Source of the DNA: JAGXKT01 sp964531695 | GTDB lineage: Bacteria > Planctomycetota > Phycisphaerae > SM23-33 | Direction of reading: 5' to 3' | Assembly (NCBI GenBank): GCA_964531695.1 | Contig: CAZHEH010000003.1 | Location: 83,556-147,555 of the forward strand | Length of the DNA stretch: 64,000 nucleotides | Shown: in pieces, positions 1-7,853 of the stretch | Position numbering within the stretch: the stretch's first letter is position 1 | Layout of the letters: every line of letters begins with the position of its first letter | Notes under the pieces: generated by a model | What the model saw: the letters and a program-made list of their open reading frames with translations, nothing else | Database searches by the model: none | Told to the model about the DNA's origin: nothing | Made by a program: the position numbers and the translations under genes

Positions 1-954
1 GGCGCCGGTGGCGGCCATTGCCAGGCCGAGCGCCGCGATCGCATAGGGCAGCATGCCGAGCGTCAGCATGGCCAGCGACGCCATCAGCCGGCGAGCGGTC
101 TGGAACGTGCCGAGGAAAATGCGGCACCAGCCGCGAAGTGTCGCCTTCAGCCCACAGTACATGCGGACGGTATAGAGCCCGCGCCCCTGGACGACGCGCA
201 GCTTCCGCCCGGCCGCCTTGACCCGCCGGGCCATGTGGAGGTCCTCCATCAGCTCGCCCCGCACGGCCTGATGCGTGCCGATGTCCTCATAGCAGGGGCG
301 GCTGATCATGAGAAACGCGCCGTTGGCATACGCGGTGCGCGTGTTCGGGTTGTTCACACGGGCGGGCTTGTACCAGATCATCATCACCCCGCCGCAAACG
401 GGCTGGATGACGTCCTCCCAGAAGCCCTGGGTCTCGAACGCCGGCAGGATGCTGAGCATGTCGGCGTTGCGGTCGAGCGCGTGTCGAACGGCGACGGACA
501 GGAGTTTCGGATTGCTGAAGCGGCAGTCGGCGTCCGAGGTGACCAGCCAGTCGCCGCGGGCCCGTTGGATGCCCGTCCAGACGGCGTGGTTCTTGCCCGA
601 CCAGCCCTTCGGCAACTTTCGCACATGCACGGCCCGGACGCGGTCGTCCTCGGCCGCCAGGCGGTCGATGATCTCGCCGGTCGCGTCGTCGCTGCGATCG
701 TTGCAGGCGAAGATCTCCAGGTTCGGGTACTCCTGCGCCATGACCGATCGCAGGCACGCCTCGATGTTATCCTCCTCGTCCTTGGCGGCGATCACCACGC
801 TGATCCAGGGTGCCCGATCCGGCTCCAGGGCCGGCGACTCCGGCGTCAGCGCGCCGGAATTGCGCTGCTCGCTCGTGATGAGGATGTGCCGCGTCACCCA
901 CAGGATGAAGATGAGCCCGGAGAGTATGGTCAGTACGACCGCCAGCGTTGCCAT
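1..954 (-). CDS. Family 2 membrane glycosyltransferase, C-terminus cut by the window edge
   Basis: The ATG is at 954 and the frame is open to base 1, giving 318 residues without a stop. An N-terminal membrane helix (about residues 3-20) precedes a GT-A domain: WISVVIAAKDEEDNIEACL, the acidic CNDRSDD region, GWSGKNHAVWTG, and TSDADCRF as the likely metal-binding DxD. A second hydrophobic stretch begins near the truncated end. This is the arrangement of HpnB/CrtQ-like GT2 enzymes that move sugars to lipid carriers or isoprenoids at the membrane; the substrate cannot be read from the sequence. It is the last visible gene of a minus-strand set with the small protein at 958 and larC, three bases after the former. 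GT2 assignment is firm, subfamily weak. Confidence 0.85.
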   Translation of the reverse strand, partial: MATLAVVLTILSGLIFILWVTRHILITSEQRNSGALTPESPALEPDRAPWISVVIAAKDEEDNIEACLRSVMAQEYPNLEIFACNDRSDDATGEIIDRLAAEDDRVRAVHVRKLPKGWSGKNHAVWTGIQRARGDWLVTSDADCRFSNPKLLSVAVRHALDRNADMLSILPAFETQGFWEDVIQPVCGGVMMIWYKPARVNNPNTRTAYANGAFLMISRPCYEDIGTHQAVRGELMEDLHMARRVKAAGRKLRVVQGRGLYTVRMYCGLKATLRGWCRIFLGTFQTARRLMASLAMLTLGMLPYAIAALGLAMAATGA

Positions 955-957
955 GCG

Positions 958-1392
958 CTATACCTGCCTGCCGGGCGAGGCGATGTGGATGACCAGCTCG
1001 ACCTCGCCGATGTCCCTGCCCGTCCGTCGGGCGATGTCCCTGGCCGACAGGCCCTGCCGGCTCAAACGCAGTATCTCGCCACGCGAAGTGTCCGCGTCGC
1101 CGCTCGCGGAGCCCTCGTATCGGCCCTCCGCGGGCGTGTCCCATGAGAGCGTCTCGATGCGGGCGTCGGCCTCGCGGATCAGCATCTCGAGCCGGTCGGC
1201 CCTGGCATCCAACTCGTCGCGGGCCGTTTGGATCTCCGCCAGGAGCTGCGCGGTGTCGCCCGCATCCGCCGAGCCGTTCTCGCGCGACCGATGCCGCAGC
1301 AGGACGACCGCCAGCGCCGCGACGGCGGCAACGAGGCACGCCGCGCCCGCAACCACGCCCGGCCAGGCGTGCTCGAGAGACAGTGCGATCAC
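958..1392 (-). CDS. Small membrane-anchored coiled-coil/HTH protein (DUF6115/DUF2802-like)
   Basis: 144 residues. There is one N-terminal transmembrane helix (about 12-31), a charged helical, probably coiled-coil stretch (about 45-80), and a C-terminal helix-turn-helix-like segment (ILRLSRQGLSARDIARRTGR followed by DIGEVELVIHI). The same plan occurs in DUF6115/DUF2802 proteins, whose function is not established. Its ATG overlaps the larC stop (ATGA, 1389-1392), so translation is probably coupled to larC, and the glycosyltransferase follows three bases downstream. The helix-turn-helix suggests sequence recognition, but nothing here shows DNA binding. The family match rests on pattern recognition only. 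Confidence 0.7.
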   Translation of the reverse strand: MIALSLEHAWPGVVAGAACLVAAVAALAVVLLRHRSRENGSADAGDTAQLLAEIQTARDELDARADRLEMLIREADARIETLSWDTPAEGRYEGSASGDADTSRGEILRLSRQGLSARDIARRTGRDIGEVELVIHIASPGRQV

Positions 1393-2735
1393 GAATGGGT
1401 CTCCCGCCAGGCGGACAACGCCGCGAGCATCACGCTCTTGACGGCCGTGTGGTGCGTCTCGGCCGCGTCGCGGCAGTCGGAGAACTCGGGCGAGGCCGTC
1501 AGCACCTGGCCTCCGCGCCGCCCGACCTTGACGCGCACCGGCCCGTACGGCGTCTCGACCGTGTCGAAACTCCGAGCCAGCTTGCCGCGCGTCAGCATCT
1601 GCCGCCGGACGCCGAAGGTCGTTGTCTCGCGGAAGAGAATCTCCTCGGCCGCCGGGGCGTCCGCGGGGGATGCCAACGCGCAGAGCATCCAGCCCGGCCG
1701 CGATCGCTTCATCGTGATGGGGGCGGCCCAGGCGTCCATACAGCCGGCCGCCAGCAGTCGCTCCAGCACCGCGCCGAGGACCTCGCCCGTGCAGTCGTCG
1801 ACGTTCGCGGCCAGCTCGACGACCGAGTCAGCCTCTCCGTCGTGAAACTCCTCGCCCAGGTAAACACGGAGGAGGTTCGGCACGGGCCCGTCCGTCCGGC
1901 TGCCGGCGCCGTAGCCGACGGCTCGCACGCGCATCTCCGGCAGGGGGCCGAAGGACTCGGCCAGTTCCACCAGCAGCGCCGCGGCCGTGGGAGTCGTCGC
2001 CTCCCGAGCCACGCCGGCCGGGCGCACGCTTGCCCCGGCCAGCAGGATCGCCGTCGCCGGAGCCGGCGCGGGCATCGTGCCGTGGGCGCACTCGATCGTG
2101 CCCGAGCCGACGGGAACCGGCGAGCAGACGACGCGGTCCACGCCGAGAAGCTCCATCGCCACGCAGGCGCCGACGATGTCGACGATGCTGTCGACGGCGC
2201 CGACCTCGTGGAAGTGGACCTGCTCGACGTCTATGTCATGGGCTCTGGCCTCGGCCTCGGCCAGGCGTCGGAAGACGCGACGGGCCCGGTCGGCGGCCCG
2301 CTCGGGCAGCCCGGCCGCGTCGATCAGGCGGAGAATGTCCCCCAGGCCGCGGTGCTCGTGCGCCCCGGCCCCGTGCTCATGGCCATGCGGCTCGTGTGCC
2401 GCGTGTTCAAGCGCATGGTGCACGTGGTGATGGTCGGGGTGTTCGTGCCCGTGATCGTGGTGTTCGTGTGTATGATCGTGGGGGTCGTGGGCGTGTGCGT
2501 GGTGTTCGTGGGCGTGCTCGTGCCCTTCGGCCGTCTCGCCTTCGATCTGCACGTGGAACTTGGTGCCCGCCAGGCCCTTTCGCTTCGCCTTTCGGGCGGC
2601 GAGCGCGTAGCCGCTCAGCGGCAGCTTGGCCAGCTCCTCCCGGAGGCGGTCGCAATCGCAGCCGGCGTCCAGCAACGCGCCGACGATCATGTCGCCGGCC
2701 GCCCCGGCGAAGCAGTCAACGTAGAGAAGAGACAT
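1389..2735 (-). CDS. larC: Nickel-pincer cofactor nickel insertion protein LarC
   Basis: 448 residues. LarC inserts Ni(II) into pyridinium-3,5-bisthiocarboxylic acid mononucleotide to make the nickel-pincer cofactor of lactate racemase and related enzymes. The N-terminus (LLYVDCFAGAAGDMIVGALL) and VHFHEVGAVDSIVDIVG are family hallmarks. Residues 71-128 form a long histidine-rich tract of repeated HEH/HDH units, the expected metal-binding segment. The start is the ATG at 2735, which places the conserved N-terminus at residue 1; the frame continues upstream but has no homology there. In several lineages larC is split and joined by frameshifting; here it is one uninterrupted frame. It overlaps the next gene by four bases. 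larA, larB and larE are not in the window. Confidence 0.93.
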   Translation of the reverse strand: MSLLYVDCFAGAAGDMIVGALLDAGCDCDRLREELAKLPLSGYALAARKAKRKGLAGTKFHVQIEGETAEGHEHAHEHHAHAHDPHDHTHEHHDHGHEHPDHHHVHHALEHAAHEPHGHEHGAGAHEHRGLGDILRLIDAAGLPERAADRARRVFRRLAEAEARAHDIDVEQVHFHEVGAVDSIVDIVGACVAMELLGVDRVVCSPVPVGSGTIECAHGTMPAPAPATAILLAGASVRPAGVAREATTPTAAALLVELAESFGPLPEMRVRAVGYGAGSRTDGPVPNLLRVYLGEEFHDGEADSVVELAANVDDCTGEVLGAVLERLLAAGCMDAWAAPITMKRSRPGWMLCALASPADAPAAEEILFRETTTFGVRRQMLTRGKLARSFDTVETPYGPVRVKVGRRGGQVLTASPEFSDCRDAAETHHTAVKSVMLAALSAWRETHS

Positions 2736-2975
2736 ATCGCGTGGCAATTCCTCTGTTGAGTGTGCCGCCAGTGTAGAGGCGGGCCCCCGGCCACGCAAGG
2801 CCGGCGGGTCCATCCGCCCGCGAGACCCACACGCGGCGAGTTGGTATACTGCTCGTGCGTTGGCCCGCGAATGTCGCTCGGGCGGCGCTGCCGTCGGCTG
2901 GGCCCGGCCGGTAGGTGGGTGAACCCAGGGCATCACCTGGCGGGCTGGTGAGGACCACCGAACCATGAATGACCG

Positions 2976-4301
2976 ATGACGCAGGCGGCTTTCCGCTACC
3001 GCTCCATCCAGGACCTGAAGGCCCACGCCGACGCGCTTGGCGCCGAATTGCCCGCAAGGGATGACCTGTCGATCTTGGCCACGCCGATCGGCTGGGGCCG
3101 TCGCACGGCGCCCAATCGCCTTGCAATTCAACCCATGGAGGGGTGCGACGCCACGCCCGAGGGCGGCCCGACCGACCTGACCTTCCGGAAGTACGCCCGC
3201 TTCGCCGCCGGCGGGGCCGGGCTGATCTGGTGGGAGGCGTGTGCCGTGGCCGCGGACGCCCGGGCCAACCCCCGCCAGCTCTGGCTGCACGAGCGGACGC
3301 TGGACGCCTTCCGCGCGATGGTGGCGGCGGCCCGCTCCGCGGCGCGGGACGCGGTGGGCTACGAGCCCGTCTGCATCCTCCAACTGACTCACTCGGGCAG
3401 ATATTGTCGCCCCGAGGGCGAGCCTCGGCCGGTCATCGCACACCACTCGCCGGTTCTGGACCCGACGCGGAACCTGCCGCCGGACTACCCGCTCATTACG
3501 GACGACGAGCTGGACCGGCTTCAGGATGCATTTGTGCGGAGCGCCGAGCTTGCGGCGGATGCCGGCTTCGACGCCGTCGACATCAAGGCGTGTCACGGCT
3601 ACCTGTTCAATGAGTTGCTCGCGTCGTATACGCGCGAGGGGCGCCACGGCGGCGCTTACGAAGGCCGGACGCGGTTTCTGCGGGAAACGGCCGAGAAGGT
3701 CCGGCAGGCCGTCGGCGATCGGATCGACGTGACCACACGCGTCAATGCATACGACGCCATTGAGTATCCCTACGGCTGGGGAGTGGACCGAGCGGATCCG
3801 ACCCGCCCGGACCTGTCCGAGCCGACTCGCCTGCTGGGCGAGTTGGCGGACGCCGGCATGTGTGGAGCCAACATCACGGCCGGAAACCCGTACTACAACC
3901 CGCATGTGAACCGCCCGAAGGGCAGGGCAGAGGGGGAGCATCCGCTGGGGGGCGTGGCGCGGCTGGCGGCCATCGCACGGGACTTGCAGCGGGCACATCC
4001 GGGGTTCCCGCTGGTCGGCAGCGGGTACTCCTGGCTTCGGCATCTGTTCCCGCAGGTGGCGGCGGGCGTGGTCGGCGAGGGCTGGGCCGGCCTGGTCGGC
4101 CTGGGGCGCGGCGCGCTGGCGTATCCGGGCTTCGCGCGGGACATCCTTCGCAACGGCCGGATGGATGCGGGAAAGGCCTGCATCACGTGCGGCAAGTGCA
4201 CAACGATCATGCGTGACGGCGGCGAAGCCGGCTGCGTCGTGCGGGACGCGGGGGTCTACGGGCCGATCTACCGGCGCGGACGCCGGGCCGCTGAGGCATA
4301 G
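2976..4301 (+). CDS. NADH:flavin oxidoreductase (old yellow enzyme family) with C-terminal cysteine cluster
   Basis: 441 residues. An FMN TIM barrel of the OYE/2,4-dienoyl-CoA reductase family: NRLAIQPMEGCDA near the N-terminus, LQLTHSGRYCRP, then DAVDIKACHGYLFNELL with the usual substrate-binding His, and GANITAGNPYYNPHVNRP. At about residues 400-420 a CITCGKC motif plus a later Cys resemble the 4Fe-4S ligands of dienoyl-CoA reductases and trimethylamine dehydrogenase. The C-terminal NAD(P)/FAD domain of those larger enzymes is absent, so electrons must come from a partner or directly from NAD(P)H. The gene is divergent from larC. A TATACT hexamer at 2845-2850 is a possible -10 without a convincing -35. 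Substrate unknown. Confidence 0.88.
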   Translation: MTQAAFRYRSIQDLKAHADALGAELPARDDLSILATPIGWGRRTAPNRLAIQPMEGCDATPEGGPTDLTFRKYARFAAGGAGLIWWEACAVAADARANPRQLWLHERTLDAFRAMVAAARSAARDAVGYEPVCILQLTHSGRYCRPEGEPRPVIAHHSPVLDPTRNLPPDYPLITDDELDRLQDAFVRSAELAADAGFDAVDIKACHGYLFNELLASYTREGRHGGAYEGRTRFLRETAEKVRQAVGDRIDVTTRVNAYDAIEYPYGWGVDRADPTRPDLSEPTRLLGELADAGMCGANITAGNPYYNPHVNRPKGRAEGEHPLGGVARLAAIARDLQRAHPGFPLVGSGYSWLRHLFPQVAAGVVGEGWAGLVGLGRGALAYPGFARDILRNGRMDAGKACITCGKCTTIMRDGGEAGCVVRDAGVYGPIYRRGRRAAEA

Positions 4302-4646
4302 CGGACGACCAAGTGCCAAGGAGTCGGTATCGGCCCTGTGCGGCTCGGAAAAACTCCTCGTCGCATCTGCCAGCGGCGCAGTCATTTCCGCCGGGGCCGG
4401 CGCCGTTGGCGTCCGAAATCGCCACGAAGCTGCAATCAAAGCCATACAATGGTCACAAATGTCACGGGCAAATCGCCCCGTGGCGGTGAGTCGGGAACGA
4501 TGTGGGCGGCGTTGGCTCGACGCCAACCTTTACGGACAAATAACTTAAGGCGCTCCCGGTCCGTTCCGATTGGGTTCTAGGCGGACGGATCGAGCGGCGG
4601 GCTCGGGCGATCGCGCCGAGAACCTGGGCAAGACAAGGACGGTAAG
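4302..4646. other. Intergenic region with no gene recognised
   Basis: 345 bases between the flavin oxidoreductase and the glycogen-binding-domain protein. Short frames cross it on both strands but none has a ribosome-binding site or a recognisable product. A small inverted repeat (GTTGGC, loop TCGAC, GCCAAC) lies near 4512-4529 and the stretch just after it is locally AT-rich. I see no convincing promoter, riboswitch or terminator. Confidence 0.5.
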
Positions 4647-4988
4647 ATGGTCACGGTAAGAGGCCAGTGGGCGGAATTCAGTTTCTATCGGCCGGGGGCG
4701 AGGCGAGTGGAACTCACCGGGGACTTCAACCATTGGCGTGAGGGCGAATTGCCGATGCGCCAGACCCAGGACGGGCATTGGCGGGCCCGGCTGCGTCTGC
4801 CGACGGGCGAGTTCCGCTTCCGCTACTGCGCCGACGGCGAATGGTACGCGGACTACGCCGCCTTCGGCGTGGAGCCGGGCCGGTTCGGCATGGACAGCAT
4901 CGTGCGTGTCTCGCCGCAACCGATGCGAATCGCAGCGCCCAGAGCCGAAGATACAGTTGGCGAAACCGCCGAGTTCGCGGCCGCATAA
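4647..4988 (+). CDS. Glycogen-binding domain protein (CBM48/isoamylase early-set fold)
   Basis: 113 residues, essentially one carbohydrate-binding E-set domain. VELTGDFNHW with a downstream GHWRARLRLPTGEFRFRY follows the CBM48/AMPK-beta glycogen-binding pattern, including the aromatic residues that stack on glucan. About 30 residues without recognisable features follow. Small stand-alone proteins of this type occur in Planctomycetes and relatives, where they may target partners to glycogen or act as regulatory subunits; neither role is shown here. No catalytic domain is present. The gene converges on scpB with 41 bases between them and no obvious terminator hairpin. Confidence 0.85.
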   Translation: MVTVRGQWAEFSFYRPGARRVELTGDFNHWREGELPMRQTQDGHWRARLRLPTGEFRFRYCADGEWYADYAAFGVEPGRFGMDSIVRVSPQPMRIAAPRAEDTVGETAEFAAA

Positions 4989-5029
4989 ACAGGACGCTAC
5001 TTCCACGAGGGGCCGGTCTCGGCGAGCCG

Positions 5030-5734
5030 TCAGCTTGCCGTGCCGGCCGCTTTGTTGCGCGGGTCGGCGTCGCCCGAAGGATCGGCGGCGGGGGCTTCGT
5101 CGCCTGCTTCCGATGCCGCCTCCTGCTCGGTTTCGTGCGCCGGCGCATCCCGCTTGGCCTGCATGCCGGCCGGCGGAATCCGCAACTCATCCGCCTTGGG
5201 CAGGTCCTCCAAGCTCGCCAGGCCGAAGACCTCAAGGAACCGCCGCGTGGTGCCGTAGAGCATCGGGCGTCCGAGCACCTCGGCCCGGCCGACGATCTTG
5301 ACGAGCTGCTTGTCCATCAGTCCCCGCAGAACCTCGCCGCAGGCCACGCCTCGTATGGCCTCGATGTCGGCCCGGAGCACCGGCTGCCGGTAGGCGACCA
5401 CGGCCAGTGTCTCCAGGGCCGCCTGCGAAAGGCGAGTGTCTTTCCGTGTCTCGAAGAGCTGCTCCAGCATTCCGTGATAGGCCGGGCAGGTCAGCATCTG
5501 GTAGCCGTTGGCGATCTGCTCGATGCGGAAGCTGGCCCCGATCTGCTCGTATCGGGCGTTGAGGGCGTGGACGGCCTCGCGAACGGCTCCACGGCCGGGG
5601 AGGTCCGCCACCTTGGCAATCCGGTCGGGGGTCAGCGGGGCGTCGCTGGCGAACAGCAGCGCCTCGACGCGTGCCTCGTCCGAGCCGGCGGGCTGGGCCG
5701 TCGGGTCCGCGTTGCTGTCAGCCGATGCGTCCAT
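5030..5734 (-). CDS. scpB: Segregation and condensation protein ScpB
   Basis: 234 residues. ScpB forms a dimer of paired winged-helix domains that binds ScpA and the Smc heads in bacterial condensin. Recognisable sequence includes EALLFASDAPLTPDRIAKVA at the start of the first winged helix, LSQAALETLAVVAYRQPV, IEAIRGVACGEVLRGLMDK and GRPMLYGTTRRFLEVFGL in the second. The last 50 residues are an acidic Ala/Glu-rich tail typical of the family. scpA is not adjacent. smc is in this window at 35695-39321 but not linked. The gene lies 21 bases downstream of the SH3-domain protein on the same strand and may share its transcript. Confidence 0.95.
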   Translation of the reverse strand: MDASADSNADPTAQPAGSDEARVEALLFASDAPLTPDRIAKVADLPGRGAVREAVHALNARYEQIGASFRIEQIANGYQMLTCPAYHGMLEQLFETRKDTRLSQAALETLAVVAYRQPVLRADIEAIRGVACGEVLRGLMDKQLVKIVGRAEVLGRPMLYGTTRRFLEVFGLASLEDLPKADELRIPPAGMQAKRDAPAHETEQEAASEAGDEAPAADPSGDADPRNKAAGTAS

Positions 5735-5755
5735 GAGCGTTCGCGGCCGGCCGGC

Positions 5756-7556
5756 CTACTCGAACTCCTCCTCGTCGACGGTCTCTTCGCCCTCGTCCTC
5801 GGGACGAGTCGATGGCACGCCCACGGGCAGCCCGGTGGGGGGCAGGGGGTCGCCGTCGGACGCCGCCGGTTCCTCGCCCGGCTCGGGGTCGGTTGACTCT
5901 GGTTCCAAGGGTTCGGGCTCNNNNNNNNNNNNNNNNNNNNNNNNNNNNNNNNNNNNNNNNNNNNNNNNNNNNNNNNNNNNNNNNNNNNNNNNNNNNNNNN
6001 NNNNNNNNNNNNNNNNNNNNGGGCTCCGGCTCGATCGGTTCCTCGAATGCCGGCCGGACGGGTTCGGTGCCTTCAGTCTCGCCGGGCTCGGGCTCCACCG
6101 GTACGGGCTCCACCTCAACGGTCTCGGGTTCGACGGGCTCGGCGCCCACCGTTTCCCACTCATCCCCGGCGGGCTCTCGCGGTTCCGACGGGATCGGCCC
6201 CGCCGGCGTCTCGGGCTCGATATCGGCCGACTCGGGCTCCGGCGCGGGGCCGGGGCGGATGGGCCGAGGGAGATCGCCCGTCTCCGGCCGGGGCGCCGGG
6301 GGCGTGTAGGGCTTCACGACCGGGGCCGGCGGCTCGGGCAACTCGATCTCATCGGAAAGCGCAACCACCGCCTCGGTCTCGATCATCGTCAGCTCGCCGT
6401 CGTGGATTCTCTCGCCGACGAGACCGACTTCCTTGCCCACATAGTCGCTCCAGGCGATGGTGCCGCGGGTGCTTTGGGCGTAGGCGACGGTCTTCCGCGT
6501 GCCGGGCTCGAGCACGGCGTAGCGGCGCGGGCGTCCGCCGTCGCCCGGATACAACTCGCTTGGCCGGAGCACGCCCGTTGCGGCGAATGACGGCTCGGGG
6601 CGACTCGTCTCGCCGACCTCCACACGACTGCGGGCGGTCTCGAATTCCCGCTGCCGCTGCAGGGCGTCCTGGATCATCTCCTGGATTTCCTCCCGCCTGA
6701 CCCGCCGCTGCAGCGCGATCTCCAGGAACTGGATGCGGCTGTCCACGTACGGCTTGAGGTAACCCTTCTTGCCGACATCCAGGTTTCGGTAGGCGACCAG
6801 CAGCTTGCGCAGATCCCGCTGCTCGGCGGGCCGTTTGAATTCGGCCTGGAGCTTGGCTTCCAGGGCCTCGAATTGCTCCACGGCCGACTCGACCTCTTCC
6901 ATCGATTCCTCGATGACCACGCTGGCCTTGCCGTCGTCGGACTCGGGATCCGCGTCGACCTCCTCGACGTCCTCCTTCGCGTCAACGTCCGGCTCGCCGT
7001 CGACATCCACCTCGAAGTCATCCTCCAGCTCCCCGTCAAGCGGGATCGGCTCGACTTCGACCTCCCCGGCCGCCACACGCTCGACGTATTGCGGCGTGAT
7101 GTAGAACCGCACCCCCTCCGGCGGGGCGATCTTGTAGTAATCGCCGGTCGAGCCGAGGATGACCACGGAGTCGCCCTTGTCCAGCCGCGTCTGGACCTGT
7201 CTGTGATCGGTCGTCCCCTCCCAATTGTACAGACGCGTACCGGCCCGAACGTTGACGTTCATCCCGGTGACGGTTCCGGTCCGGCCGTCCTCGCTTGGCT
7301 CGACAAAAGTCTGTGAGATCACGCTGAACGCGCCCGGGGGCGGCTCGATGGCAAGCCACTCACCGGAGGCCTCGACGACCTGAACCTGCGCGGGGCGCGA
7401 CAGCCGCAGGCAGGCGTACGCGTCGCCCGACGGGGCAGAGCGTACGTTGACGTCCCGCGCGGTGACGCGGCCGCCCCAGGCGGCGTCCGTGCTCTGGGCC
7501 GCGGCGGCGCCCGCCAAGGCGGCCATACACGTCGCGATGAGCGCTGTTCTGTTCAT
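5756..7556 (-). CDS. Exported SH3-domain protein with Pro/Glu-rich C-terminus, interrupted by an assembly gap
   Basis: The ATG at 7556 has an ideal AAGGAG six bases upstream and opens a signal peptide (MNRTALIATCMAALAGAAAA). Two bacterial SH3-like segments follow (about residues 30-80 with VTARDVNVRSAPSGDAYACL, and 90-145 with GMNVNVRAGT), then an acidic region, a helical/coiled region (about 200-300) and a long Pro/Glu-rich tail. Bases 5921-6020 are Ns inside that tail. The frame before the gap and the frame after it, which ends in an acidic DEEEFE and a TAG at 5756-5758, differ under a 100-base gap but both meet it at codon boundaries. One continuous protein therefore needs a true gap length divisible by three. 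Probably periplasmic or envelope-associated; function unknown. Confidence 0.8.
5921..6020. other. Assembly gap (100 Ns)
   Basis: Exactly 100 undetermined bases, the usual placeholder for a gap of unknown size. The sequence on both sides encodes Pro-Glu dipeptide-rich repeats (EPIEPEP before, EPEPLEPE after in the gene direction), so the gap most likely reflects a low-complexity tandem repeat that assembly could not resolve. Confidence 0.98.
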
Positions 7557-7586
7557 GACGTGCTCCTTGTGTGGAAGCATATCAAC

Positions 7587-7619
7587 ACCCCCGGCCGCGC
7601 GCTGCGCGGTCGTGGGGGT
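7587..7619 (-). promoter_or_regulatory. Strong hairpin in the 5' leader of the SH3-domain gene
   Basis: ACCCCC plus GGCCGCGC pairs with GCGCGGTC plus GGGGGT across a three-base loop, with a two-base GT bulge and one G-T pair: 14 pairs in all. It lies between the candidate promoter (7648-7676) and the start codon at 7556, about 20 bases above the AAGGAG. It has no U-tract on the gene strand. It could stabilise the leader or affect translation; a role is inference. Confidence 0.5.
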
Positions 7620-7647
7620 CCGGGCGATGAGTATAAGCACCTACAAA

Positions 7648-7676
7648 ACGGTAGCACTTGGCTACCGGGCTGTCAA
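7648..7676 (-). promoter_or_regulatory. Candidate sigma70-type promoter for the SH3-domain gene
   Basis: On the minus strand, TTGACA (7676-7671), a 17-base spacer and TACCGT (7653-7648). The -35 is perfect and the -10 keeps only the key T, A and final T. The predicted leader is about 85 bases and includes the hairpin at 7587-7619. Confidence 0.45.
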
Positions 7677-7728
7677 CGTCAAGGCCCTATACCTTCGTCG
7701 GTCGGGCGCGTCCAAAAGCTGAAATTCG

Positions 7729-7757
7729 TTGACAGCCCCCGGCCTCGTCGCTAGCAT
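7729..7757 (+). promoter_or_regulatory. Sigma70-type promoter of gap
   Basis: TTGACA at 7729-7734, a spacer of exactly 17 bases and TAGCAT at 7752-7757. The predicted transcript starts near 7764, leaving a leader of about 90 bases before the gap ATG at 7854. It lies back to back with the candidate promoter of the SH3-domain gene. Confidence 0.75.
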
Positions 7758-7853
7758 TCCGTGACTCGCGCCGCCCCGGCGCGTCGGGGGAGGACATCCG
7801 CGACACGGACACACGGAAGACCCCAGCAGCAGCTACTAGAGGAGTACGGAGAA

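Noticed and set aside
2736..4526. Upstream extension of the larC frame opposite the flavin oxidoreductase gene
   Set aside because: It has no homology and overlaps an intact plus-strand gene. The LarC N-terminus begins at 2735.
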